A stretch of 64,000 nt of DNA from Streptomyces seoulensis (GCF_004328625.1 NZ_CP032230.1:22883-86882); one strand, 5' to 3'. Counted from the stretch's first letter, positions 50,817-58,548 are shown. The notes: generated by a model not told the origin, from the sequence alone. Numbers and translations are program-made.

Positions 50817-50863
50817 ACAATACCGTTCTAGGCATTGCTTGGCAATGCGTATCTCGGTATGGT
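50817..50863. promoter_or_regulatory. Bidirectional promoter around palindrome, copy 6
   Basis: TAGGCATTG (50829-50837), CTTGG, CAATGCGTA (50843-50851). Plus: TTGCTT (50835-50840), 17 bases, TATGGT (50858-50863) for 50896. Minus: TTGCCA (50845-50840), 17 bases, TATTGT (50822-50817) for 50671. Each arm supplies the -35 of one direction. Confidence 0.75.
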
Positions 50864-50895
50864 GGGCACACACCGCACCACAAGGGGGAGCCACC

Positions 50896-51234
50896 ATGAA
50901 CGCCAGCAGCCGCCAGGCCCGCCACACCATCCGCACCCGGACCCGCACCCAGCGCGCCGCCTCCCGCATCAACCGCCGCGGCAACGGCTCCCTCACCACC
51001 CACTGCCTCGCCGCTGGCCTCACCCCCAAGGAAGCCCGCACCGTCGCCAGCTCCCTCCGGAAGAACGCCGCCAAGGCCGGCGTGGTCGGCACCACCGGCA
51101 TCGCCTACACCAAGGGCCGCGCCCGCCAGTGCACCCGCTACACCCCCGCCCAGGTCGCCGCCCTCGCCGTCGTCTACCGCCCCCGCAAGGCCGCCTACGT
51201 CCAGGCCGCCGCCCGTCTCGCCCTCGCCGCCTGA
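50896..51234 (+). CDS. Very basic small protein
   Basis: 112 residues, ATG 50896 after GGGGGAG. Arg-rich start (HTIRTRTRTQRAASRINRRG), one helix-turn-helix-like segment (LTPKEARTVASSLRKNAAK) and an Ala-rich end. Likely nucleic-acid binding. First plus-strand gene of the bidirectional promoter. Confidence 0.65.
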   Translation: MNASSRQARHTIRTRTRTQRAASRINRRGNGSLTTHCLAAGLTPKEARTVASSLRKNAAKAGVVGTTGIAYTKGRARQCTRYTPAQVAALAVVYRPRKAAYVQAAARLALAA

Positions 51235-51295
51235 CCGGAGGCAACGATCCCGGCCAGCAAGGGCATCGTGGGCACCAGCCGCATAGGAGGACGCC

Positions 51296-51748
51296 GTGAG
51301 TCTTCACCTCGTACCCGTCCGTTTCCAGGACGCCGCAGCCTTCGTCGCCATGTGGCACCGGCACAACGCCCCTCCCATCGGCTGCAAGTTCTGCATAGGC
51401 GTGGCCGACGAAGACGGAGTTCTGCGCGGTGTTGCCATAGTCGGTCGGCCCGTAGCCCGCCACTTCGACAACGGCCAGACCCTCGAGGTCACCCGCACCG
51501 CCACCGACGGCACCGCGAACGCCAACTCGATGCTCTACGGCGCCGCATGGCGGGCAGCCCGAGCGCTCGGCTACACCCGGCTGATTACATACACACAGGC
51601 TGCCGAGACGGGCGCCAGTCTCCGTGCAGCTGGATGGCATGTCATCGCCCACCGACCCGCCCGCCCCGGCTGGAACGTCCCTTCGCGCCCCCGAAAGCTC
51701 AACGGCACCGAGCACATGCCGCGCAGTCTTTGGGAAGCCACTGCCTGA
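51296..51748 (+). CDS. XF1762-family protein (acetyltransferase-like)
   Basis: 150 residues from GTG 51296 (AGGAGG upstream). LVPVRFQDAAAFVAMWHRHN, CKFCIGVADEDG, GVAIVGRPVAR and LEVTRTATDGTANANSMLYG match the phage-borne XF1762 family, GNAT-like in secondary structure. Substrate unknown. A hairpin ends the transcript. Confidence 0.78.
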   Translation: MSLHLVPVRFQDAAAFVAMWHRHNAPPIGCKFCIGVADEDGVLRGVAIVGRPVARHFDNGQTLEVTRTATDGTANANSMLYGAAWRAARALGYTRLITYTQAAETGASLRAAGWHVIAHRPARPGWNVPSRPRKLNGTEHMPRSLWEATA

Positions 51749-51763
51749 CCCTGGACACGGAGA

Positions 51764-51794
51764 AGGCCACCAGCCCGATGGGGGTTGGTGGCCT
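51764..51794 (+). terminator. Hairpin after the XF1762 gene
   Basis: AGGCCACCA (51764-51772) and TGGTGGCCT (51786-51794), perfect 9 bp. Confidence 0.6.
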
Positions 51795-51897
51795 GAGGTG
51801 TGGGTGTTGCGTAGGCGCAGCATACAAAACCAGTTCACCACCTGGCTAGCCCGGCGCCCGAAGCCCGCCCAACTCCCGCCCGGCGCGCGGCCAAGGG

Positions 51898-51934
51898 GAG
51901 CGGAGGGAACACCGCGGCGGATCGGCCGTAGCGT
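51898..51934 (+). promoter_or_regulatory. GGAACA-type promoter element, copy c
   Basis: GAGCGGAGGGAACA (51898-51911), 17 bases, TAGCGT (51929-51934), 5 bases to GTG 51940. It lies in a 400-base gene-poor gap that otherwise holds the 18-bp inverted repeat. Confidence 0.55.
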
Positions 51935-51939
51935 GATCC

Positions 51940-51999
51940 GTGCAGCCTCCAAGAGGCACCCGCACCCCCAACCCAACCCCCCACCTGCACTTTCAGTAA
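51940..51999 (+). CDS. Possible 19-residue leaderless peptide
   Basis: GTG at the expected transcription start of promoter copy c; TAA falls inside the left arm of the 18-bp inverted repeat. Pro/Thr/His-rich. It may be a leader peptide upstream of the recombinase-like gene; evidence is position only. Confidence 0.25.
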   Translation: MQPPRGTRTPNPTPHLHFQ

Positions 52000-52112
52000 A
52001 ACCTCAGAAGCCCCCACCCCCAGCAGCCCGTCGTGGTGTACGGCCGGACCACCCCCGCCCCTCGCCCCCGCGACATCCCCTAGTGGGTGGTGAGCTGAGG
52101 TTTTACCGAAAG
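51990..52112. repeat. 18-bp inverted repeat ahead of the recombinase-like gene
   Basis: CTTTCAGTAAAACCTCAG (51990-52007) and CTGAGGTTTTACCGAAAG (52095-52112) pair at 17 of 18 positions. The right arm ends two bases before the -35 of the 52149 gene. AT-rich compared with its surroundings. Could be operators or recombinase arm sites. Confidence 0.65.
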
Positions 52113-52114
52113 TA

Positions 52115-52142
52115 TTGATCTTGAGTCGGGGGCGGGCACAAT
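52115..52142 (+). promoter_or_regulatory. Promoter of leaderless recombinase-like gene
   Basis: TTGATC (52115-52120), 16 bases, CACAAT (52137-52142), six bases to ATG 52149. No ribosome site precedes the gene, so its mRNA is probably leaderless. Confidence 0.5.
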
Positions 52143-52148
52143 ACCCCC

Positions 52149-53006
52149 ATGGAACCGCTCACACTCCTGAACCACTGGCTCGACACCGCACCCCTGCGCT
52201 CGTCCAGCCGCATCGAGTACGAGCGTGAAATCACCCGCTGGCTCACCTGGTGCGCCGCACAGCACCCCCCGATCAACCCCTTCGACATCAGCATCGAAGA
52301 CATCGCCGCCTGGTGCGCCGGCTACCTCACCGACCAACTCGACGGCCGTCCCTTCAACGGACCCGACGCCCTCACCCACATCGCACAGCACCACCCCGCC
52401 GCAGCCCTCACCCACGACCGGCGCATCACCGCCCTCACCCAATGGCACGAAGCCGCCAAACAGCACGGCGCGATCCGCCTCGTCCCCGACCTGACCATGC
52501 TGCGCTCCGGCCTCGACCGCGACGCCAACCCCCCACGCCGCCTCACCCCACCCGAACGCGCCATGCTCTTCTACTGCATCGGAATGTGGGGCCCCGACCA
52601 CGCCCGCCACTACCGACGCGACCGGCTCGTCGCCTTCCTCCTCCTCGAGGGCTTGCGCCCCGCCGAGGTCACCCGTGTCGACATCCGCCACCTCTACGAC
52701 GTCCAGGACGGCACCTGGGAAGTCCGCGCCCCCGACTACGAGTACGAGGCCGTCGGTAAGAAACACGTCCTGGAGTCGCTGACCGTGGCCGCGTTGAAGG
52801 CGTACCTGCCGCACCGTATCCGGCCCGCCGAAGGCGTCCACGCCCTCATCCTCGGCCAGGGCGGCCGCCCCATCACCACCGACTACCCGAACAAGCTGGT
52901 CCGGCAGATCGTCTCCACCGAGCCCTCCCTCGCCCAACGCCAGCCCCCCGTCACCGCCGACACCATCGCGCACACGGGATTCTGGGACACGCCGGTCGGC
53001 GGATAG
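52149..53006 (+). CDS. Degenerate tyrosine-recombinase-like protein
   Basis: 285 residues. The N-terminal SAM-like helical domain (1-125) and catalytic-domain start are recognisable: first Arg in LLLEGLRPAEVTRVD (about 178) and the beta-hairpin Lys in AVGKKHVLESL. At the second box, where HxxRHT is expected, the protein reads TADTIAHTGF, so the His and Arg are replaced. It stops about 10 residues later with no Tyr nucleophile. It therefore should not recombine DNA, but may bind it. With the adjacent inverted repeat at its promoter, an autoregulatory or repressor role is plausible. Confidence 0.6.
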   Translation: MEPLTLLNHWLDTAPLRSSSRIEYEREITRWLTWCAAQHPPINPFDISIEDIAAWCAGYLTDQLDGRPFNGPDALTHIAQHHPAAALTHDRRITALTQWHEAAKQHGAIRLVPDLTMLRSGLDRDANPPRRLTPPERAMLFYCIGMWGPDHARHYRRDRLVAFLLLEGLRPAEVTRVDIRHLYDVQDGTWEVRAPDYEYEAVGKKHVLESLTVAALKAYLPHRIRPAEGVHALILGQGGRPITTDYPNKLVRQIVSTEPSLAQRQPPVTADTIAHTGFWDTPVGG

Positions 53007-53039
53007 CATGCCCGCACCCGCCGACGAGAAGGACCCGTT

Positions 53040-53288
53040 GTGCCCGAGGACGACCTCACCCCCACAGAGCAGCCCGCACCGCCTACAGCCGCGGACAAGG
53101 ACCTGCAAAGAGAGGCTGTCAGGTTCGGGATGATCCTCGTCGGAGCGATCGTCGGCACCGCACTGTGGTTGCCCAGGGAGTACAGCCAAAGAGCGTTCCG
53201 ACTGATCGACGTGTTCAAGCGAGACCCGAAGCTGGCACCCGAGTACGACGACGGGGACGAGGACGACCTGCCTTCCATCGAGCGCTGA
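53040..53288 (+). CDS. Small single-span membrane protein
   Basis: 82 residues from GTG 53040 (GAGAAGGA upstream). One transmembrane segment (FGMILVGAIVGTALWLP, about 29-45), then an acidic tail. Function unknown. Confidence 0.6.
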   Translation: MPEDDLTPTEQPAPPTAADKDLQREAVRFGMILVGAIVGTALWLPREYSQRAFRLIDVFKRDPKLAPEYDDGDEDDLPSIER

Positions 53289-53352
53289 ACACACCCCAAG
53301 TAACCCGCCAGTACCCGCATCTGCCCGCCCACACGGGGAGGAGGATGCGGGC

Positions 53353-53679
53353 ATGACCTGCGAAGACACCAACCCCCGGCGCATCACCTGGGAAGTCCAA
53401 CTCTACGAGCCCGTCAGCCGTGTCTGGATGTGCGAAGCATACGGACGAGCCACCACCACCGCGGCGCCCGCCGACATCGCCCACGCCGTCCTGGCCGGCT
53501 ACCTCGCCCACCACCCACCCCGCAGCACCGACACCTACCGGGCCCTCGCACGCCCCGACCACGGACCGGCCGCGATCGTGAGAGCCGACCAGCTCGAGGA
53601 CGACGGCTGGACAGCAGGACCAGACGTCCGCCAAGCCCTCCCCGTCTACCTACGCGAGGCGCTGGCGGCGGGCACCTAG
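53353..53679 (+). CDS. Unknown protein
   Basis: 108 residues from ATG 53353. Beta-rich start (ITWEVQLYEPVSRVWMCEAYG), then an Ala/His helix. GGGGAGGAGG lies upstream. No family recognised. Convergent with the gene ending at 53688. Confidence 0.6.
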   Translation: MTCEDTNPRRITWEVQLYEPVSRVWMCEAYGRATTTAAPADIAHAVLAGYLAHHPPRSTDTYRALARPDHGPAAIVRADQLEDDGWTAGPDVRQALPVYLREALAAGT

Positions 53680-53687
53680 CAGCGGGA

Positions 53688-54338
53688 TCAGGCTGCCTTG
53701 CGTGCTGGTCGGCGGGCTCTCGCCTGCATGTGCTCCACGTTGATGAGTAGCCCAATGCGGTCGGAGTGGTACGGCCAGCGCGCGACGCCACCTTCCATGT
53801 GCAGGTGCATGTAGGTTCGGCTCGGCTTCGAGGTCCCCACCTCAAGGGGTACTCCGCCAGGCTCGACTAGCAGGCCCATGTTCACAGGAGATGTTCCGCA
53901 GTCGGTGATGAGGCCCAGACTGGACGACCTGTTCATGCTGATGTCAGTCTTCCAGGAGAGCCACCCATCGCAGTCGGCGCCGTTCTGTTCCATGTCCAGC
54001 TCCGGACAGAACAGCGGGTGGGTGCCTCGCAGTTTGGCGGCGTTGCCGACACGGTCGGCGTCCGGGCCGGGCATGGCGTTCACGGAGATCTCTACGCGGG
54101 CGTACAAGCCGGCCATGAGCCCCGTGTGAACCTTGAGGAAGGCTGCCACCTGCTCCAGAGGCCAGTAGGCGGGATCGTGCTGGGTCTGTCCGATCTGGGC
54201 CACGTACTGCTCGTCGAAGTCCCGTGCCTTGAAGCGGTTTCGCCAGTCCGCGAGGACAGCCGCTGCGCCAGGGTGGGTCAGGATCTCGTCCAACATCGAT
54301 TCGGCGATCTCTTCGTGCATGGTGCGTGCGCTGCTCAC
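53688..54338 (-). CDS. Unknown protein coupled to integrase
   Basis: 216 residues from GTG 54338, which overlaps the integrase stop (GTGA). A helical half (HEEIAESMLDEILTHPGAAA) is followed by a beta-rich half (residues 95-200). No family recognised. Its coupling to the integrase suggests an accessory of integration or lysogeny, but nothing in the sequence proves it. Confidence 0.6.
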   Translation of the reverse strand: MSSARTMHEEIAESMLDEILTHPGAAAVLADWRNRFKARDFDEQYVAQIGQTQHDPAYWPLEQVAAFLKVHTGLMAGLYARVEISVNAMPGPDADRVGNAAKLRGTHPLFCPELDMEQNGADCDGWLSWKTDISMNRSSSLGLITDCGTSPVNMGLLVEPGGVPLEVGTSKPSRTYMHLHMEGGVARWPYHSDRIGLLINVEHMQARARRPARKAA

Positions 54339-55369
54339 AGGCCGATTCCAATCAGTGCGTTGTCGTTCTCGTCCCACTGGTCAACGATCTGCATGTAGCC
54401 GTCCAAGACCTTCGAGCCGTCCGCGTGCCCAGTCACCGCAGCGATGGCCTTCCGGTCCTTCCCCGCCCGGCGGGCCTCCGTGGCCATGCCAGACCGCACT
54501 GAGTGGCCGGTGAACAGCTCCTCGAAGCCGGCGCGCAGCCCGGCCGCCGTGATGAGGTCGCCGGCGCGCTGCGGGGAGAGGCCCTGGGGTTGGACGGCAC
54601 CGGTGTGGTGGATACACCGGAACGCGTGCCGGTCGGGGTCGGTGATGCGGGCGGCGGCGGCCCACGTCTTCCAGGCCCGGACGGGGCAGGTGTCGGGGTT
54701 GGTGCCGTAGGGGACGGCGACGGTGCGGGGTTCGGTCTTGGAGACGCGGACGTCGACCAGGAGGCCGTTGTCGTCGTCGCGGATGTTGCGGAGGCGGAGT
54801 CCGGCGAGTTCGGCGCGGCGGGCGGCGATGGCGAAGCCGAGGAGGATCATGGCGCGGTCGCGGAGGCCGAAGATGTCGGTGTCGCACTTGGAGACGATGA
54901 CCCGCAGGTCGACCAACCGCATCGCGGGTGCCTTGCCGCGGCCGCGCCTGGGTTCCTCGGCGGCTTCGGCCTGCTTGCGGTAGTCCTTCAGCAACTCGCG
55001 GGCGGCGCGGGTGGCGTCGGGGTCGACGAGGATGCTGTACGGCGGCCGCCGGAGGGTGACGACGACGCCGGCGAGCTTGCGGTCGATGGTGGCGTAGGCG
55101 CGTTTCTCGCGGTTCCAGAGGTAGTCGACGAAGGCGCGGAGGGTGCCGCGGGTGGCGGCGGTGGTGGGGATCTGGAGTTGGGTGCAGAAGGTTTCCCAGG
55201 TGCGCCAGTCGCTGGCGTAGGAGCGGGTGGTGTTGTCGGGGCGTTGTCCGGCGGCGTGTTGGTCGCTGGCGGCGTCGAGGGTGGCGAGGCGGGCGCGGAG
55301 TTCGGCGCTGTACTGGTCGGGTAGGAGCGGCGGTTCGGCCTGTCTGGCAGGCAGGCGCTCAGCGCTCAT
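54335..55369 (-). CDS. int: Tyrosine-family site-specific integrase
   Basis: 344 residues from ATG 55369 (ATGA with the upstream stop). The core-binding domain (residues 25-150) is followed by the catalytic domain with Arg in AIAARRAELAGLRL, a Lys in VSKTEPRTVAV, HSVRSG (HxxR), GHADGS and the Tyr in LDGYMQI. All five catalytic positions seem present, unlike the 52149 protein. It would integrate or resolve the element at att sites, which were not identified. Coupled upstream to two small genes and downstream to an unknown. Confidence 0.88.
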   Translation of the reverse strand: MSAERLPARQAEPPLLPDQYSAELRARLATLDAASDQHAAGQRPDNTTRSYASDWRTWETFCTQLQIPTTAATRGTLRAFVDYLWNREKRAYATIDRKLAGVVVTLRRPPYSILVDPDATRAARELLKDYRKQAEAAEEPRRGRGKAPAMRLVDLRVIVSKCDTDIFGLRDRAMILLGFAIAARRAELAGLRLRNIRDDDNGLLVDVRVSKTEPRTVAVPYGTNPDTCPVRAWKTWAAAARITDPDRHAFRCIHHTGAVQPQGLSPQRAGDLITAAGLRAGFEELFTGHSVRSGMATEARRAGKDRKAIAAVTGHADGSKVLDGYMQIVDQWDENDNALIGIGL

Positions 55370-55638
55370 GACTTCCAGTCCAGTTGCTCGCCCTTGCGGA
55401 TGTACTTGCCGCTGCGGTGGTCGAAGATGAGCGCCTTGCCTTGCTGTACGCCGATGCTCTTTCGGACAGGCATCCCCCATAGTCGGCAACCTTCGAGCCC
55501 CTCGGCGTCCTCAGGGTTCAGGAAGACCTCCAGCTTGTCGGAGTTGGTGATGGTGAGGGCCCACGCCTGTGTGTCGTGAATCTCCGTCCCCAGGGATGAC
55601 GTCATGAGCCGTTCGAGGGCGGTTCTCCAGTCGCTCAC
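55366..55638 (-). CDS. Unknown protein upstream of integrase
   Basis: 90 residues from GTG 55638 (GTGA overlap). Beta-rich: AWALTITNSDKLEVFLNPED and KALIFDHRSGKYIRKGEQ. No family recognised. Coupled to int. Confidence 0.6.
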   Translation of the reverse strand: MSDWRTALERLMTSSLGTEIHDTQAWALTITNSDKLEVFLNPEDAEGLEGCRLWGMPVRKSIGVQQGKALIFDHRSGKYIRKGEQLDWKS

Positions 55639-55991
55639 GGCCGCCAGCTCTCCTTGTAGTCCGGGTGGTCGGAGTACGCCAGGCCCATCTGCTGGGCCAC
55701 GAACAAGAGGGCATCCACGAACGGGCGTGGCTGGCCGTGCACTGCGAGGTCCAGTTCGTCCAGGACCGCGATCTTGGCGTCTGATTCACGGAGAACGCGC
55801 GCGGGATCGTGGCGGGCGATGTGCTCAGCGTTGTCCCCGTCGCTGGGGTCGGTCCGCCACTCCGGTCCGGTGCACTCTGCGGCGACATCCTTGTCCTCAG
55901 CAATGCGCTTGCGGAGGAAGGTGGTGAGGTCGTCGACGGCGGGCGGCCCGGAGGCGGCGATGATGCGGTTCGTCAGTTCGGCTTCGTGCAT
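55635..55991 (-). CDS. DUF6221 family protein, second copy
   Basis: 118 residues. DLTTFLRKRIAEDKDVAAEC, then HIARHDPARVLRESDAKIAV and HPDYKESWRP match DUF6221. ATG 55991 lies 5 bases after TAGAAT (56002-55997), with TCACAT 17 bases further upstream, so the mRNA appears leaderless. First gene of the integrase unit. Confidence 0.72.
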   Translation of the reverse strand: MHEAELTNRIIAASGPPAVDDLTTFLRKRIAEDKDVAAECTGPEWRTDPSDGDNAEHIARHDPARVLRESDAKIAVLDELDLAVHGQPRPFVDALLFVAQQMGLAYSDHPDYKESWRP

Positions 55992-56100
55992 GCCTCATTC
56001 TACGATTTTGAGGCTTGATATGTGAGCTTATCGTGCCCCAGTAGCGCGCCTCCCTGACTAACGGGCCATCAACTCCGTTTAGCAGACCGTCAATAGACCG

Positions 56101-56129
56101 CTGACAAACGAGCCCGGCTGCGCTACGCT
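56101..56129 (+). promoter_or_regulatory. Promoter of small-gene array
   Basis: CTGACA (56101-56106), 17 bases, TACGCT (56124-56129), about 50 bases before the TTG start at 56179. Confidence 0.45.
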
Positions 56130-56178
56130 CATCTCGTTAGCCCGGCGTTCATCCGGGTTCATCGCAACGGGAGGCATC

Positions 56179-56616
56179 TTGAAGATCACGGTCACCATCG
56201 ACCAACCCACCGGAGACTTCCAGGACCGACTCCTGGCCCTCCTCGCCGAACACGCCGCCAACGTCGAGATCGACACCTCCTGGACCGTGCCGCGCGCGGA
56301 GAACTACTTCACCCGTCTGCCGCCCCGCGCGCAGCGCATCGTCCGCCAGGCCGTCGCCCGAGGCGGGTACGTGGCAGCAGACGACCTCCGCGACTCGCCC
56401 GAGGCCAGCCTTCGCGGACACAGCGGGGCACTGACTCGCGCTCTACGCAGCGGGGCCATGGGAGGCGACTGGCCCGACGGGATGCCACTGCCGGTCTTGG
56501 CTCAAGGCCCCGGCTTCGGGAAAGTCGTCGGCTACCGAGTGCCCGACGAACTCCTGGACGTGTTCCGTACCGCTGTCACCAACATCGACGGGCAGCCGCC
56601 CACCACTGAGAAGTGA
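56179..56616 (+). CDS. First gene of junction-repeat array, unknown
   Basis: 145 residues from TTG 56179 (GGGAGGC upstream). The N-terminal part is beta-like (KITVTIDQPTGDFQD); the middle has an HTH-like FTRLPPRAQRIVRQAVARGG. C-terminus ends TTEK, shared by several genes in the array. No family recognised. Confidence 0.62.
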   Translation: MKITVTIDQPTGDFQDRLLALLAEHAANVEIDTSWTVPRAENYFTRLPPRAQRIVRQAVARGGYVAADDLRDSPEASLRGHSGALTRALRSGAMGGDWPDGMPLPVLAQGPGFGKVVGYRVPDELLDVFRTAVTNIDGQPPTTEK

Positions 56617-56627
56617 GGACACCGACC

Positions 56628-56822
56628 ATGGACATGCAGGAGATCAACGAGCGCGTCGCCCAGATTGCCGCATCTGGGGACGATGAGGAGCAGCACGGCA
56701 TGGAGGACTCGCTGTACGAGGACGTGCTGAAGGCGATTGCCGAGGGAGCACCGAACGCGTCCGAACTGGCCGCCGCTGCGCTCAAGACGAAGGACATGGA
56801 CTTCAGCCGCTGGTACGCGTGA
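56628..56822 (+). CDS. Acidic small protein in array
   Basis: 64 residues from ATG 56628 inside a junction repeat. Acidic and helical (DDEEQHGMEDSLYEDVLKAI). No family recognised. Confidence 0.6.
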   Translation: MDMQEINERVAQIAASGDDEEQHGMEDSLYEDVLKAIAEGAPNASELAAAALKTKDMDFSRWYA

Positions 56823-56848
56823 CTGCCTTCAAGAACACCGAGAAGTGA
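56819..56848 (+). pseudogene. Nine-codon gene remnant with junction end
   Basis: GTG 56819 overlaps the previous stop and encodes nine residues ending NTEK before a full junction repeat. It looks like the fused ends of a deleted array gene. Confidence 0.4.
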
Positions 56849-56859
56849 GGACAGCGACC

Positions 56860-56991
56860 ATGGCCGGCATCTACGACGACGGCGCCACCTACGGCCCCGA
56901 CCCGAGCGCCACCATCCCGACCGACACGCCCGCTGACCCGATCTACGACGACGGGGACGTGTACGGCGCCGACCGCACCACCGAGAAGTGA
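56860..56991 (+). CDS. 43-residue Asp/Tyr-rich peptide in array
   Basis: ATG 56860 from the junction repeat. Internal repeat: GIYDDGATYG and PIYDDGDVYG. Ends TTEK. Acidic, probably disordered. Confidence 0.55.
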   Translation: MAGIYDDGATYGPDPSATIPTDTPADPIYDDGDVYGADRTTEK

Positions 56992-57002
56992 GGACACCGA
57001 CC

Positions 57003-57179
57003 ATGGCACTTGCCGTCCCACGCGGGGTCTGCACCGTCTGCGAACGCTCGTACCAGTTGAAGGCCGACGGCACCGTGCGCGCCCACTGGGCTCGCTCCGC
57101 CGACGGCACCGCCGCGCCAGGCTTGAAGGACTGCGCTGGTACCGGACAGCCACCTGCCGACCACGCCACCGAGAAGTGA
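57003..57179 (+). CDS. Small zinc-finger-like protein in array
   Basis: 58 residues. CTVCERSYQLKADGTVRAHW, then a Cys at residue 47, give a plausible C2HC site. Ends ATEK. Unknown function. Confidence 0.58.
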   Translation: MALAVPRGVCTVCERSYQLKADGTVRAHWARSADGTAAPGLKDCAGTGQPPADHATEK

Positions 57180-57189
57180 GGACACCAGC

Positions 57190-57618
57190 ATGAGCGCAGC
57201 TGCCATCTACGCCGACGCCGCCACCTACGAGCGCAAGGCCCGCGAACTCCTCAACACCCTGAACCCGACCATGCCGTGGGAGCAGCGCTTCCAGATCGAG
57301 GACCAGGCCGAGGAACTGCGTGAGGACGCCCGCAGTATCCGCACCCGCGTCGAGAATAGCGTCGAGCACATCCGGAACTACTACGGGTTGAACCTCCGTG
57401 TCGGGTTGGAGGTGAAGCACGAGGGCCGGGCGGGTCGGATCGTCGGGTTCGCGGGCCAGTACGTGGCAGTGCACCTGGACGGGGACGAGACTTACGTCGT
57501 CTGCCATGCCACGGCGGAGATGGAGTACCCCGAGGGCGTGCAGGTCGGGCCGGGCCCCGACGAGCGGTTCGCCCACCTCGTTCAGGTACCCGCCGCCGAC
57601 CGCAACAACGAGAAGTAG
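57190..57618 (+). CDS. Coiled-coil/barrel protein in array
   Basis: 142 residues from ATG 57190. A helical hairpin (residues 1-60) is followed by a small barrel (VGLEVKHEGRAGRIVGFAGQ, then YVAVHLDGDETYVV). Ends NNEK. Possibly a nucleic-acid-binding SH3-like fold; no family recognised. Confidence 0.6.
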   Translation: MSAAAIYADAATYERKARELLNTLNPTMPWEQRFQIEDQAEELREDARSIRTRVENSVEHIRNYYGLNLRVGLEVKHEGRAGRIVGFAGQYVAVHLDGDETYVVCHATAEMEYPEGVQVGPGPDERFAHLVQVPAADRNNEK

Positions 57619-57629
57619 GGACACCGATC

Positions 57630-57893
57630 GTGGGGCATCAGATCATCAAGCAGCCGGATGGCCGTCTCGCTGTCTTCTCCAGCGTCGTTGACGCCTTCGT
57701 CGTCATGGACGCAACGCCCGAGGAACTGGTCGAGTGGTACGCCCAGGAAGCTGCTCAGGATGCGCGTGATCGGACACAGCGTCTCCTGGACAAGCTCCAC
57801 TCCGAAGGCGCTCAGTTCGTGTACGGCCGTCGGGCACTGACGTGGGAAGAAGCCTCACGGATGAGCGAGGAACACGGAGGGGATCTCCACTGA
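57630..57893 (+). CDS. Last gene of the array, unknown
   Basis: 87 residues from GTG 57630. Beta start (RLAVFSSVVDAFVVMDATPE), long helix, then WEEASRMSEEHGG. Its own end lacks the TEK junction, and a terminator follows, so the array stops here. Confidence 0.6.
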   Translation: MGHQIIKQPDGRLAVFSSVVDAFVVMDATPEELVEWYAQEAAQDARDRTQRLLDKLHSEGAQFVYGRRALTWEEASRMSEEHGGDLH

Positions 57894-57908
57894 TCCGGTG
57901 TGTATGAC

Positions 57909-57943
57909 GGTGCCCCGCCTGAGGTGAATTCAGGCGGGGCACC
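57909..57943 (+). terminator. Hairpin terminator after the array
   Basis: GGTGCCCCGCCTGA (57909-57922) and TCAGGCGGGGCACC (57930-57943), perfect 14 bp. Nearly the same stem as at 22718-22756. Confidence 0.85.
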
Positions 57944-57957
57944 GGTGCGTCCGCACC

Positions 57958-58539
57958 CTACCCAGGCAGGACGGTGCGGTGGAAGTTCTGCCACGACCGG
58001 GATGCGGTCGGCCCCCTCTGCCCCTGATACCGGGAGCCGCGCACCGCGCTCCCGTACGGATGCTCAGCCGGGCCACTCATCTGCGTCACCGCCAACTGGC
58101 CCACCTTCATCCCCGGCCACAACTTGATCGGCAGGCGGGCCAGGTTCGCCAGCTCCAGCGTGATGTGACCCTCGAACCCCGGATCGATGAACCCCGCCGT
58201 CGAATGCGTCACCAACCCAAGCCGCCCCAACGAGCTCTTGCCCTCCAGCCGGGCAGCCAGATCATCCGGCAACGACACCCACTCCAACGTCGCCGCCAAC
58301 ACGAACTCCCCCGGATGCAGCACAAACGGCTCCCCCGCCGCAGGCACCACCAGCCGCGTAAGGTCCGGCTGCGACCGCGATGGGTCGATGCATGAGTAGC
58401 GGTGGGAGTCGAACACCCGGAACTCGCCGCCCAGACGGACATCCAACGACGCCGGCTGAAGCATCCCCTCCTCGTACGGGGAGACACCCAGCCGGCCAGT
58501 CGTTATCGCGGCATGCAGATCACGGTCACACAGCAGCAT
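57958..58539 (-). CDS. dcd: dCTP deaminase
   Basis: 193 residues. The dUTPase-fold signature is clear: [30 protein letters not shown] and [15 protein letters not shown]. It converts dCTP to dUTP (and in some relatives directly to dUMP), feeding dTMP synthesis during phage growth. ATG 58539 has TAGGCT (58551-58546) six bases away and no ribosome site, so it may be leaderless; the -10 overlaps the stop of the gene upstream. Confidence 0.93.
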   Translation of the reverse strand: MLLCDRDLHAAITTGRLGVSPYEEGMLQPASLDVRLGGEFRVFDSHRYSCIDPSRSQPDLTRLVVPAAGEPFVLHPGEFVLAATLEWVSLPDDLAARLEGKSSLGRLGLVTHSTAGFIDPGFEGHITLELANLARLPIKLWPGMKVGQLAVTQMSGPAEHPYGSAVRGSRYQGQRGPTASRSWQNFHRTVLPG

Positions 58540-58548
58540 TCCCGCAGC

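Larger units (their letters stand above)
56605..57632 (+). repeat. Five nearly identical gene-junction repeats
   Basis: Core GAGAAGTGAGGACACCGACC followed by ATG or GTG occurs at 56605-56630, 56837-56862, 56980-57005, 57168-57192 and (diverged) 57607-57632. Each copy encodes the last residues (T)EK, the stop, the ribosome site GAGGAC and the next start. The genes between differ in sequence, suggesting insertion or shuffling by recombination between junctions. Confidence 0.75.
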
